Source: DATAEK01 sp036258055
GTDB lineage: Bacteria; Acidobacteriota; Vicinamibacteria; Vicinamibacterales; 2-12-FULL-66-21
DNA length: 13,366 nt
Assembly: GCA_036258055.1 (NCBI GenBank)
Contig: DATAEK010000119.1
Span: forward strand, 1 to 13,366
Direction of reading: 5' to 3'
This document shows, piece by piece, positions 6,121 to 13,366 of this stretch. How positions within the stretch are numbered: position 1 is the first letter of the stretch; each line of letters begins with the position of its first letter. The position numbers were made by a program, and so were the translations under genes. The notes under the pieces are model-generated. The model had not been told where the DNA came from, did not search any database, and saw nothing but the letters and a program-made list of their open reading frames with translations.

Positions 6121-8550
6121 ATGACAACGCTGTTCCAGGACGTGCGGTCGGCGCTTCGTCTGTTGCGGCGTCAGCCGGCCTTCTCAGGCTTCGTGGTGCT
6201 GATGCTCGCTTTCGGCATAGGGGCGGCCACGACCGTGTTCACGCTCGTGCAGGCCGTGCTGCTCAGTGACTTGCCCTTCGCCGATCCGGATCGCCTGGTC
6301 TGGATGTACAACCTGCGGACCGAGCGCGATCGTGCGCCGCTGTCGATCCCCGATCTGAACGACTACGAACGAGACGCGACGTCCATCGAGGGATTCGCGC
6401 CATTCACGAACTGGACCGCCAATCTCACCGGCGCGGGAGAGGCGGAGCGCCTCGAGGGCGTCCGGGTCGCAGGCAACTTCTTTCAACTGATTGGATCGCC
6501 CGCCCTGCTCGGCCGGGCGCTGCAGCCGAGCGATGAAACGGAGGGAGGGAAGGTCGCGGTTATCACGCACGGGCTGTGGAAGCGACGATTTGGCAGCGAG
6601 GCCGCGATCGTGGGGCGCCCCGTCACGCTCAACGGAGCGGCACACATCGTGGTGGGCGTCATGCCCGCAGGCTTCGTGTTTCCGTTTCGTGATGCCGAGG
6701 TCGCCGTTCCATTTCCGGTGCGGACCGATCCGCGCCGAACCGATCGCGGCGCGAACTTTCTGCGCGTCGTCGCCAGACTGAAGCCCGGGTTCACGATTGC
6801 GCGAGCGAAGGCGGACCTGGACACGATCGCCCGGAGGCTTCAGAAAGACTATCCTGACGAAGACGCCCGGAAGACCGGGATCAGTCTGTACGCCCTGCAC
6901 TCGGAGATCGTGGCCGACTACCAGCAGATTCTGTGGACGCTGTTTGCGGCGGTCGCGGTCCTGCTGGCGATCGGCTGTGGCAACCTCGCGAACCTGCTGC
7001 TCGTGCGATCCATCGGCCGGCGATCCGAGCTGGCGCTGCGCGCGTCGCTTGGCGCATCCAGGGCCAGGATCGTCGGTCAGCTCGTGGTGGAGGCCGGGAT
7101 CCTCGCGGCGCTCGGAGGCGTTCTGGGCGTCGCGATCGCGTTCGCGTCGATCGAGGCATGGCGTGTGCTTGGACCGGCGAACTTTCCTCGCATGTCGAAT
7201 GTGGCCGTCGACGCCCGCGTCCTCGTGTTCGCGGCGATTGCCGTTGGTGCAAGTGCGTCGGTTGCCGGTCTGATTCCTGCCTGGGCGGCCACGCGTTCGC
7301 TCCAGGTGTCACTGGGCAATGACTCGCGAAGTCATACGGGCAGCCGCCACCAGGGACGGGTGCGGCGCGGATTCGTCGTGGTGCAGGTTGGAGCATCAGC
7401 GGTTCTGATCGTGTGTATGAGTCTCGTGGCTCGAGGCTTTGCGCGGCTCGAGCGAGTCGATCCGGGCTTCGAACCGGAACGCGCGCTGTCGGTTCAGCTC
7501 TCGCTGCCTCCCGCGAGGTATTCGACGCGCGACGCAATCATTCGCTTCCATGACGCGCTCCGCGAGCGGCTGACCGCCATGCCCGCATCCCGGGCCGTCG
7601 GCGCGGTGTCGCTCCTTCCGCTGAGCGGCCTGCTGAATACGATGGACGTCGTCTTTCCCGACCGTCCGGCGCCGCCGCCCGACGAGGTGCCGCAGGCTCA
7701 TTTCCGCCTCGCCGGCGCGGGCTATTTCGAGGCCGCGGGCATTCGCGTCTTCGCCGGCCGTGTCTTCTCGATCGCGGACAACGCAACCAGTCGCCCGGTT
7801 GCGCTCGTGAGTCGGACGTTTGCCGAGCGCCACTGGCCCGGCGAGTCTGCCGTCGGCAAGTTTGTTCAGCTGCCCATCGGACCCTCTCCACCCTTGCTGG
7901 AGGTCGTGGGCGTCGTCAATGACGTGAAGCAATTCACGCTCGATCGCGAACCCACCGCCGACCTCTACGTGCCCATTCTTCAAATGCCGCCGTCGCAATC
8001 GGCGCTGCTGGCGGCGCGCATGTACTGGGTCGTTCGGACTGAGGACGATCCCCGTCAACTGGAGACGGCGGTTCGCAACGCGGTTCACAGTGTCGATCCG
8101 GATGTGGCGACATCGAGCACGCGCACGATGGACACCGTCCTGCAATCTTCGCTCAATCCGCGGCGTCTGAACGTCCGGCTTCTGGAGTTCTTCGGCGAGG
8201 TCGCCGTTGCTCTCTCGGCCATGGGCGTCTACGCGATTGCCGCCTTTTCTGTTGGAGCGAGAACACGCGAGCTTGCCATCCGGCTGGCATTCGGCGCCAG
8301 CCGGCGCAGGCTGGCAACGTCAGTGTTTGCCGACGAGCTTCGGCCGGTTGTCTTCGGCTTGTTCATCGGCCTCGCTGCGGCGCTTGCCGTGAGCCGTTTC
8401 TTCAGCGGCGTGATTTTCGCGATCAGCCCGACGGATCCGGTGACCTATGCCGGCGTCGCTGCCGTGTTGCTGGCCGTGAGCAGCCTGGCGGTCTACCTGC
8501 CGGCACGTCGCGCCGGGCTGGTCGATCCGGTCGAGCTCCTGCGAGGTTGA
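6121..8550 (+). CDS. ADOP-type ABC transporter permease (two MacB/FtsX modules, no ATPase)
   Basis: An 809-residue orphan permease with the layout of ADOP proteins, which carry two copies of the MacB periplasmic-core plus FtsX membrane unit. The N-terminal LFQDVRSALRLLRRQP (4-19) and a first membrane helix (about 21-45) lead into a periplasmic domain (about 46-265) with GNFFQLIG and ITHGLWKRRFG. A helix bundle follows (about 270-390) with SIGRRSELALRASLGAS, the typical FtsX cytoplasmic motif. The second unit starts with a helix near 417-436, has YFEAAGI and SRTFAERHWPGES in its periplasmic part, and ends with TRELAIRLAFGAS, three helices and PARRAGLVDPVELLR. No ATP-binding gene is nearby, so it must use a partner elsewhere or act otherwise. 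The substrate is unknown. The ATG at 6121 fits the family N-terminus but lacks a ribosome site, so the mRNA may be near-leaderless. Confidence 0.95.
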   Translation: MTTLFQDVRSALRLLRRQPAFSGFVVLMLAFGIGAATTVFTLVQAVLLSDLPFADPDRLVWMYNLRTERDRAPLSIPDLNDYERDATSIEGFAPFTNWTANLTGAGEAERLEGVRVAGNFFQLIGSPALLGRALQPSDETEGGKVAVITHGLWKRRFGSEAAIVGRPVTLNGAAHIVVGVMPAGFVFPFRDAEVAVPFPVRTDPRRTDRGANFLRVVARLKPGFTIARAKADLDTIARRLQKDYPDEDARKTGISLYALHSEIVADYQQILWTLFAAVAVLLAIGCGNLANLLLVRSIGRRSELALRASLGASRARIVGQLVVEAGILAALGGVLGVAIAFASIEAWRVLGPANFPRMSNVAVDARVLVFAAIAVGASASVAGLIPAWAATRSLQVSLGNDSRSHTGSRHQGRVRRGFVVVQVGASAVLIVCMSLVARGFARLERVDPGFEPERALSVQLSLPPARYSTRDAIIRFHDALRERLTAMPASRAVGAVSLLPLSGLLNTMDVVFPDRPAPPPDEVPQAHFRLAGAGYFEAAGIRVFAGRVFSIADNATSRPVALVSRTFAERHWPGESAVGKFVQLPIGPSPPLLEVVGVVNDVKQFTLDREPTADLYVPILQMPPSQSALLAARMYWVVRTEDDPRQLETAVRNAVHSVDPDVATSSTRTMDTVLQSSLNPRRLNVRLLEFFGEVAVALSAMGVYAIAAFSVGARTRELAIRLAFGASRRRLATSVFADELRPVVFGLFIGLAAALAVSRFFSGVIFAISPTDPVTYAGVAAVLLAVSSLAVYLPARRAGLVDPVELLRG

Positions 8551-8569
8551 TACGACAGCTCCCGCACGT

Positions 8570-8585
8570 CGTAACATTGGTTACG
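8570..8585. promoter_or_regulatory. Inverted repeat overlapping the start of the ChrB-type gene
   Basis: CGTAAC-ATTG-GTTACG is a perfect 6-bp inverted repeat with a 4-base centre, and its last base is the G of the presumed GTG start codon. It lies in the 34-bp gap after the ADOP permease. It could be an operator bound by the encoded ChrB-type regulator or a hairpin occluding translation. It contains no ribosome-binding sequence. Confidence 0.35.
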
Positions 8586-9601
8586 TGGCTGATTCCCGCT
8601 GGCTGCTCCTCGGACACCAGCTGCCGACCGGTTCCTCGAACGCACGCGTCAAGACCTGGCGCCGGCTTCAACAGGTGGGCGCCGTTCCCGCCCGGAACTC
8701 CGTGTACGTGCTGCCGAATACCGACCAGTGCCGCGAAGACTTCGAATGGATTCGCAGCGAGATCGTGGCGCTGGGAGGTGAGGCCACGGTGTTTGCCGCC
8801 GACGCCATCAGCGAAGGCGGAACCGACGACATCGTGCTGGCGTTTCGGCGCGCGCGGGAGCAGGAATACCGTGCGCTGAAGACCGACATCGATCGGCTGC
8901 TGCCCACGGGCAAAGGGAAGCGACGGTCCGGCCCGACGAGGGATGGTCAGGCCAGCCGTACGCTTCGAGGGCTGCGCGGCAGATTCAGTGCGATCGAACG
9001 CATCGACTTCTTCGACGCGCCGGCCCGCAGTGAGACCGCTGCCTCACTTGCCGCACTGGAACAGGCCACGCATGGACGCCGACCGCCGAGTGTGGCGATC
9101 CACATTCCTTTGAGTCCGGTGAGCTTTCACGGCCGCCGCTGGGTGACCCGACATCGCCCAGGTGTCGATCGGATGGCGTCCGCGTGGCTCATTCGCCGCT
9201 TCATCGATCCCAGCGCGACTTTTGCCTTTACCGATCGTCCCGGAGGCGCGGACGTTCCCTTTGACATGTACACCGGCGAGTTCAGTCATCACGGTGATTC
9301 GTGCACGTTCGAGGTCCTGGCGAATCGTTTTCAGCTGAAGAATCCGGCGATTGCCAGGGTCGGGCAGATCGTCCACGACCTGGACATGAAGGATACGAAG
9401 TACGACCCGCCCGAGGTCGTCGCGGTCGGCCGGATGGTAGAAGGCCTGCGGGCGCTCCACGCGAATGACGCGACGCTTCTCGAGCAGGGCATCGCGATGT
9501 TCGACGCGCTGGCACGTTCCTTCGAGTCTGACGAAGGAACGGTGGGGACGCCCAAGCCGAAACACCCGGTCAGACGACGGCGCACCCGTCGTGGCCATTA
9601 G
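8585..9601 (+). CDS. chrB: ChrB-type protein (chromate resistance regulator family), two domains
   Basis: A 338-residue cytoplasmic protein with both ChrB modules. The N-terminal part (about 5-155) has WLLLGHQLP, RVKTWRRLQQVGAV and NSVYVLP, the winged-helix-like half thought to bind DNA. The C-terminal part (about 185-315) has RPGVDRMASAWLIRRFID (191-208), FSHHGDSCTFEV (233-244) and HDLDMKDTKYD (264-274), the conserved His/Asp/Cys-rich core of the ChrB sensor domain. Characterised ChrB proteins regulate chr operons in response to chromate, but no chrA transporter is visible here, so the effector is open. The GTG start matches the family N-terminus; the upstream frame has no ATG and no clear ribosome site. 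It is followed after 10 bp by the DUF1259 gene. The tail ends in a basic stretch (329-336). Confidence 0.85.
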   Translation: MADSRWLLLGHQLPTGSSNARVKTWRRLQQVGAVPARNSVYVLPNTDQCREDFEWIRSEIVALGGEATVFAADAISEGGTDDIVLAFRRAREQEYRALKTDIDRLLPTGKGKRRSGPTRDGQASRTLRGLRGRFSAIERIDFFDAPARSETAASLAALEQATHGRRPPSVAIHIPLSPVSFHGRRWVTRHRPGVDRMASAWLIRRFIDPSATFAFTDRPGGADVPFDMYTGEFSHHGDSCTFEVLANRFQLKNPAIARVGQIVHDLDMKDTKYDPPEVVAVGRMVEGLRALHANDATLLEQGIAMFDALARSFESDEGTVGTPKPKHPVRRRRTRRGH

Positions 9602-9611
9602 GAGAAGACTC

Positions 9612-10523
9612 ATGCGTCATCGAGTTGCCATCATTATCACGGCCGTTACTCTCTTCTCGTTGATCAGCAGTCAGCCGTCATCCGCCCAGGAAATGCCGGC
9701 GCAGTACAAGGAAGTGCTCACGTTTCTGGGGAAGCCGGGGGATTTCAAGGACAACGTTCTCAAAGTCAACATTCCGCGCAACGACGTCACGGTGACCGTC
9801 GCGAACGTCGCAACCCCGACGCCGTTCGGGTTTGGCGGATGGATCGCGATGACCCAGGGGAGCGGCATGGACGTGATGATGGGTGACCTGGTGCTGCTGC
9901 AGGACGAAGTCAATCCCGTGATGTCGGCGCTGCTCGACAACGGCCTGGAGGTCACGGCGCTGCACAACCACTTCTTCTGGGATGAACCGCGGATGGCCTA
10001 CATGCACGTCCATGGGCACGGCGCGCCGATGGAGCTCGCCCGCAAAGTGAAACCCGCGTTGGACCTGATTGGACGCGCCTCCAAACCGTCGACTCCGCCA
10101 AGCGTCCCAACCTCCGGCGCCGGTCAGTCACTCGACGTCGCCAGGATCGCCCAGATCGCCGGACACGTGGGCGAGCAGAACGGAGCCGTCTACAAGATCA
10201 CCGTGGGGCGTGACGATCTGAAGCTGACTGAGATGGGGGCGCCGATCAACGCACGCATGGGGCTGAACACGTGGGCAGCGTTCGTGGGCTCGGACTCGAA
10301 TGCCGCCATCGCCGGCGACGTCGCGATGTTGTCGAGCGAGGTTGCCCCGGTCCTCAAGGCGCTCCGGCAGAACGGCCTCCAGATCGTGGCCATCCACCAC
10401 CACATGCTGGACACGCAGCCCACGATCATCTTCCTGCACTATTGGGGTACCGGACCGGCTGACAAGCTGGCAGCCGGTTTCAAGTCCGCGCTCGATCAGA
10501 TCGGCAAGACACAGCCTCATTAG
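9612..10523 (+). CDS. Secreted DUF1259 (LppY/LpqO-type) protein, two similar halves
   Basis: A 303-residue protein with a signal peptide (hydrophobic 5-19, cleavage near SSAQ at 23-26), so it is extracytoplasmic. It holds two copies of the same module. Half 1 (about 33-153) has FGFGGWIAM, GDLVLLQDEVNPV, LEVTALHNH (112-120) and HVHGHG (132-137). Half 2 (about 178-298) has LNTWAAFVG, GDVAMLSSEVAPV, LQIVAIHHH (256-264) and FLHYWGTG. The paired histidines suggest metal or oxyanion binding, but no function is established for this family. GGAGAAG at 9601-9607 gives a good ribosome site for the ATG at 9612; the frame extends further upstream only as a shadow of chrB. It lies 10 bp after chrB and 40 bp before the trypsin-fold gene, so probably in one transcript. 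Confidence 0.88.
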   Translation: MRHRVAIIITAVTLFSLISSQPSSAQEMPAQYKEVLTFLGKPGDFKDNVLKVNIPRNDVTVTVANVATPTPFGFGGWIAMTQGSGMDVMMGDLVLLQDEVNPVMSALLDNGLEVTALHNHFFWDEPRMAYMHVHGHGAPMELARKVKPALDLIGRASKPSTPPSVPTSGAGQSLDVARIAQIAGHVGEQNGAVYKITVGRDDLKLTEMGAPINARMGLNTWAAFVGSDSNAAIAGDVAMLSSEVAPVLKALRQNGLQIVAIHHHMLDTQPTIIFLHYWGTGPADKLAAGFKSALDQIGKTQPH

Positions 10524-10563
10524 GCCCTTGAACGCGTTGACATCAACCGGTCGCGGCGAGACG

Positions 10564-12231
10564 ATGATCGTGATGCTCCGTGCGCTGATGCTCGCGACGC
10601 TCGTCATCGTGATCCCGCGCGCGGTCGCGGGGCAGACCGTCAGTGTCCTCCATATCAAGGTTGCTCTGATCGACGCCGAGGGGAAGGCGATACCGGTGCC
10701 GCGTCACCCGCTTCTCGTCAGCGAGAATCCCGCCAGCGCGGCGCCCCGGCTGATCATCACCGGGTTGGATGGCACCGCCGACGTGAAGCTGCGTCCGGGG
10801 AACTACACGGTGGAATCGGACAAGCCGGTTGTGCTCAACGGCAAGGCCTATTCGTGGACGCAGATGGTGGACGTTCCCGCGGGCCGCGACGCGGTCCTGG
10901 AGCTGACGGCCGTCAACGCCGAGGTCGGCCCGCTCGGCTCCGCAACGACGACCTCCGGGGCGCCGCTCGAGGCCGACCCCGCGTTCCTCCTGTCCAAGTG
11001 GCAGGACAGCGTCGTCGCGCTGTGGACGCCAACCACTCGCGCGTCAGGGTTCATCATCGATGCGAGAGGGCTGATTGCGACGAACCAGCGCGGCGTCGGC
11101 ACCGCGACGGCCACGGAGGTGCAGCTTTCGCCGACCGTGAAGGTCACCGCGAACGTCCTCGCATCAGATCGCGCGCGGGATGTCGCGATCCTCTGGATCG
11201 ATCCGAACGCGATCACATCACTGAAACCTGTGCCCCTGGGATGCGCGCAGGCCGAGAAGCCGCCGGTCGCCAACGGACAGGAGATCTTCACGATCGGCAG
11301 TCCGCTCAGTCAGCAGAAGAGCATGACGTCCGGAACCGCGAGCCGGGTCGAGCTGCATTCCATGAAATCCGACTTCATCCTCGCGCGCGGGAGTGCGGGC
11401 GGGCCGGTCTTCACGGCGGACGGCGCCGTGGTTGGGATCACCTCGATCCAGGACGAGACCGACGCGAGCCGAATCGGGGAGTCCTGGGTCGTCCGCACCG
11501 TCGATGCCTGTGACGTCGTCGCGGCTGCCGAGAAGAAGATGAAGGATGCCGCACCGCCGAGCGGATCGCATCTACCGATGGAGCCCGAGCGGCCGTTTCC
11601 CGTCGACGCGCTCAAAGACGCGGCCCAGCACCGCGCCGGCAGCCTGAGCCCTTACCAGATCTCCTCGTCCACGTTCGACGTGGCCTTCATCACGCCGGTG
11701 TTGACCTATGGCGCGCGGTATCAGGAGGAGCAGATTCGCGGCCGCGAGCGAGGCAGAGGCACCCGCCCGGCGGAACCCGAACCGGCATTGGTGCGGCCGC
11801 TCATGGACTTCAGCAACTGGTCCGAGTACGTCGACGAGTTTCCGCCCGTGCTGCTCGTCCGAGTCACACCGAAGCAGGTCGAGGGGTTCTGGACGACGGT
11901 TGCGCGCGGCGCCGCGCGGACACAAGGCGTTTCGCTGCCGCCGATCAAGCATTTCACGCCGGGGTTCTCGAGCCTGCGCGCCTTCTGCGGCGCTGACGAG
12001 GTGACGCCGATCCACCCCTTCAAACTCGAATTGCGCGTCTCCGAGAGCGACGCGATTTACGAGGGTCTTTACGTCTTCGATCCCGACGCGCTCGGGCCGC
12101 AGTGCGGGACGGTCAAGCTCGTGCTGTATTCGGAGAAAGAGCCTGAGAAAGGGGATACACGGGTCGTCGATCCGAACGTCGTCCAGCAGATCTGGCAGGA
12201 CTTCGCACCCTATCGATCGTCGAAGCGTTGA
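10564..12231 (+). CDS. Secreted trypsin/HtrA-fold protein, apparently catalytically dead
   Basis: A 555-residue exported protein with a signal peptide (1-23, cut near VAG-Q). Residues about 26-120 look like a beta-sandwich, carboxypeptidase-regulatory-like domain (TGLDGTADVKLRPGNYTVE). Residues about 146-320 match the HtrA/trypsin-like fold: SGFIIDARGLIATNQRGV, RDVAILWID, IFTIGSPL, ARGSAGGPVF and VVGITS. Asp206 is in place, but the position of the catalytic His (TNxH in HtrA) is Arg176 and that of the Ser (GNSGGP) is Ala278, so proteolysis is unlikely. No PDZ domain follows. A C-terminal region (about 370-550) with two Cys (475, 514) is unassigned. The ATG at 10564 has GGCGAG just upstream; an in-frame opening to 10300 is antiparallel to no family feature and overlaps DUF1259. 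Third gene of the probable chrB transcript. Confidence 0.85.
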   Translation: MIVMLRALMLATLVIVIPRAVAGQTVSVLHIKVALIDAEGKAIPVPRHPLLVSENPASAAPRLIITGLDGTADVKLRPGNYTVESDKPVVLNGKAYSWTQMVDVPAGRDAVLELTAVNAEVGPLGSATTTSGAPLEADPAFLLSKWQDSVVALWTPTTRASGFIIDARGLIATNQRGVGTATATEVQLSPTVKVTANVLASDRARDVAILWIDPNAITSLKPVPLGCAQAEKPPVANGQEIFTIGSPLSQQKSMTSGTASRVELHSMKSDFILARGSAGGPVFTADGAVVGITSIQDETDASRIGESWVVRTVDACDVVAAAEKKMKDAAPPSGSHLPMEPERPFPVDALKDAAQHRAGSLSPYQISSSTFDVAFITPVLTYGARYQEEQIRGRERGRGTRPAEPEPALVRPLMDFSNWSEYVDEFPPVLLVRVTPKQVEGFWTTVARGAARTQGVSLPPIKHFTPGFSSLRAFCGADEVTPIHPFKLELRVSESDAIYEGLYVFDPDALGPQCGTVKLVLYSEKEPEKGDTRVVDPNVVQQIWQDFAPYRSSKR

Positions 12232-12256
12232 AAGATGGCGGCCGCCGCGCCTCGCG

Positions 12257-13003
12257 CTATCTCACGATCGTAGCCAGCGTGTCGTGGTGAAGCGCGATGA
12301 GCGATCGCAGATACGGGCCGATGGCGTCGGCGTTGGCGAAGCCGGCCTTTTTCGCGGCGGTTTCGTTCACGTCCGGAGGAATCGTTTCGCTCTCCGCGTA
12401 GTGCCGCCAGTTGCGGAAGCCGTCGAGCGTAATGACATCCCACGCCGCGCCCTGTTCGTGGGTGAAGAGCAGCGCCTCGGGGCGCGATCGCGCCCGGTTG
12501 AACGCGCTTTCCATCCGCCGCTCCTCGATGAGTGCCTCACGCTTCCCGGCGAGCGCCTGGAACATCTCGAGGTGCACCAGACCGAGATCCTTGACGTAGC
12601 TCCGGAAGTCCGCGAGCGGAGGACCCTCGACGTAGACGTCTTCGTGCCAGGCGACCATCTCGTAGAACTTCTTCGCGAACGCCTCGCCAGACACGCCTGA
12701 TGCCCGCGCGGCTTCTTCGCGCCGCCGGACTCGCTCGGCGCTGTAGTACTCGGTGAAGCTGCGCGAGGGATAGATCACCAGGAGATCCCAGCGATCGCCC
12801 TGGGAGTGCCGGACGATATACGGCAGCTCATCGCCGCCGGCGGCGATGACCGGAAGCCGTTCCTTGTAGAGCGCGATGAGATCCAGCAGACGTCCCGGCG
12901 CCGCCTGAATCAGCACGAAGCGATAGAGCTCGGGCGCGGCGGGAGCTGCCGGCGTTTGGGTCTCGAGCGACGACAGGAGGGCGAGGGCGATCAGTGTTGT
13001 CAT
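12257..13003 (-). CDS. Secreted protein with two dimeric-alpha/beta-barrel-like halves, function unknown
   Basis: A 248-residue protein with a hydrophobic export segment (2-14) and then a Pro/Ala-rich linker. Two related segments can be aligned by eye. One is 27-88 (YRFVLIQAAPGRLLDLI, then QGDRWDLLVIYP, then FTEYY). The other is 142-203 (LVHLEMFQALAGKREALIEE, then QGAAWDVITLDG, then WRHYA). This beta-helix-beta pattern recalls NIPSNAP/ABM-type ferredoxin-like folds, but I do not recognise a named family and no catalytic residues stand out. I start at the ATG 13003; a GTG three codons upstream (13012) is also in frame. Neither has a strong ribosome site. It lies 54 bp downstream of the ADOP permease 3' end on the same strand, so it may be its operon partner, and it converges on the trypsin-fold gene with 25 bp between stops. 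Confidence 0.75.
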   Translation of the reverse strand: MTTLIALALLSSLETQTPAAPAAPELYRFVLIQAAPGRLLDLIALYKERLPVIAAGGDELPYIVRHSQGDRWDLLVIYPSRSFTEYYSAERVRRREEAARASGVSGEAFAKKFYEMVAWHEDVYVEGPPLADFRSYVKDLGLVHLEMFQALAGKREALIEERRMESAFNRARSRPEALLFTHEQGAAWDVITLDGFRNWRHYAESETIPPDVNETAAKKAGFANADAIGPYLRSLIALHHDTLATIVR

Positions 13004-13057
13004 GGCCGGCACTGTGGCACAAGACGGCGCTTCGTGAAAAGGCGGCGAGCGAGATCA

Positions 13058-13366
13058 TTACTCGGTCCGTAGTGCCAAGACCGGATCCACGTGTGTAGCC
13101 CGACGCGCAGGAATCGCGCACCCTAACGCGCCCGCGCACCCCAGGATCAGCCCGACGCTGGCGAACGTCAGCGGATCCGCCCGCCGATGCCGACGAGCAT
13201 CGCTCCGAGCACTCGCGTGACGGCGAACGCCCCCAGGAGCCCGACCGTCAATCCCACGAAGATCTGCAGCATCCCCTGCTTGAACACGATGCCGAGAATG
13301 TCTGTCGGCGCCGCGCCAAGGGCGATGCGCACGCCGAACTCGCGCGTGCGTTGGCTGACCGAGTGG
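13058..13366 (-). pseudogene. ADOP-type permease, C-terminal end, frameshifted and cut by the window edge
   Basis: Read on the minus strand from the window end, the frame gives SVSQRTREFGVRIALGA, then helices through MLQIFVGLTVGLLGAF and GAMLVGIGG. This is the last FtsX module of an ADOP/MacB permease. That frame stops at 13168. One frame over, the family's usual ending continues without a gap: ADPLTFASVGLILG, then AIPARRATHVDPVLALR and a TAA at 13058-13060. The switch falls at about 13177-13186 in a CG-rich run. One missing base would explain it, either as a true pseudogene mutation or a sequencing/assembly error. The N-terminal part lies outside the window. Confidence 0.8.

Noticed and set aside
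9465..9611. Upstream extension of the DUF1259 gene to 9465
   Set aside because: The added residues are a shadow of the chrB 3' end. The ATG at 9612 has a strong GGAGAAG ribosome site and begins a signal peptide.
10300..10563. Upstream extension of the trypsin-fold gene to 10300
   Set aside because: The extra 88 codons overlap the end of the DUF1259 gene in another frame and read as Ser/Arg-rich noise. A signal peptide starts cleanly at 10564.
12237..12246. GGCGGCCGCC palindrome between convergent stops as a terminator
   Set aside because: It is a loopless palindrome with no T-tract, expected by chance at this GC content.

Overview
The window is GC-rich and carries signal-peptide-bearing hydrolases, two FtsX/MacB-type permeases of the ADOP kind (large orphan permeases with no ATPase, abundant in Acidobacteriota) and several secreted proteins of unknown role. 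This points to a soil-type Acidobacteriota genome, perhaps a Vicinamibacteria relative. That is inference from gene content: no rRNA or other phylogenetic marker is present. I see no tRNA, rRNA, CRISPR array, insertion sequence or phage gene.

Left part (1-4560). A 7-bp tandem repeat lies just beyond the 3' end of a class-C-beta-lactamase-type serine hydrolase (minus strand). This is divergent, across about 70 bp, from a secreted alpha/beta hydrolase. The hydrolase converges, with a 7-bp overlap, on two tandem paralogous small metalloproteases on the minus strand. Each has an HELGH zinc motif followed by a GLMRA Met-turn-like motif. The duplication includes about 125 bp of upstream DNA, so the promoter was copied with the gene. 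About 270 bp beyond it holds nothing I recognise.

Middle (4557-8550). A short remnant, possibly the C-terminus of a PIG-L-type deacetylase, abuts the 3' end of an MFS transporter (minus). The MFS gene is divergent from a full-length ADOP permease (plus). The tiny AT-rich gap between them contains a TGTA-N8-TACA dyad that fits the PadR operator consensus, although no padR gene is in the window.

Right part (8585-12231). Three closely spaced plus-strand genes look like an operon. They encode a two-domain ChrB-type protein (chromate-resistance regulator family), a secreted DUF1259/LppY-LpqO-type protein made of two similar halves, and a secreted HtrA/trypsin-fold protein whose catalytic His and Ser are replaced by Arg and Ala. 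No chrA transporter is visible. This set (cytoplasmic ChrB-type sensor, exported His-rich protein, exported pseudoprotease) is the best candidate for an undescribed system here.

End (12257-13366, minus). A secreted protein with two related alpha/beta-barrel-like halves lies downstream of the 3' end of a second ADOP permease, which is cut by the window edge and carries an apparent one-base frameshift.
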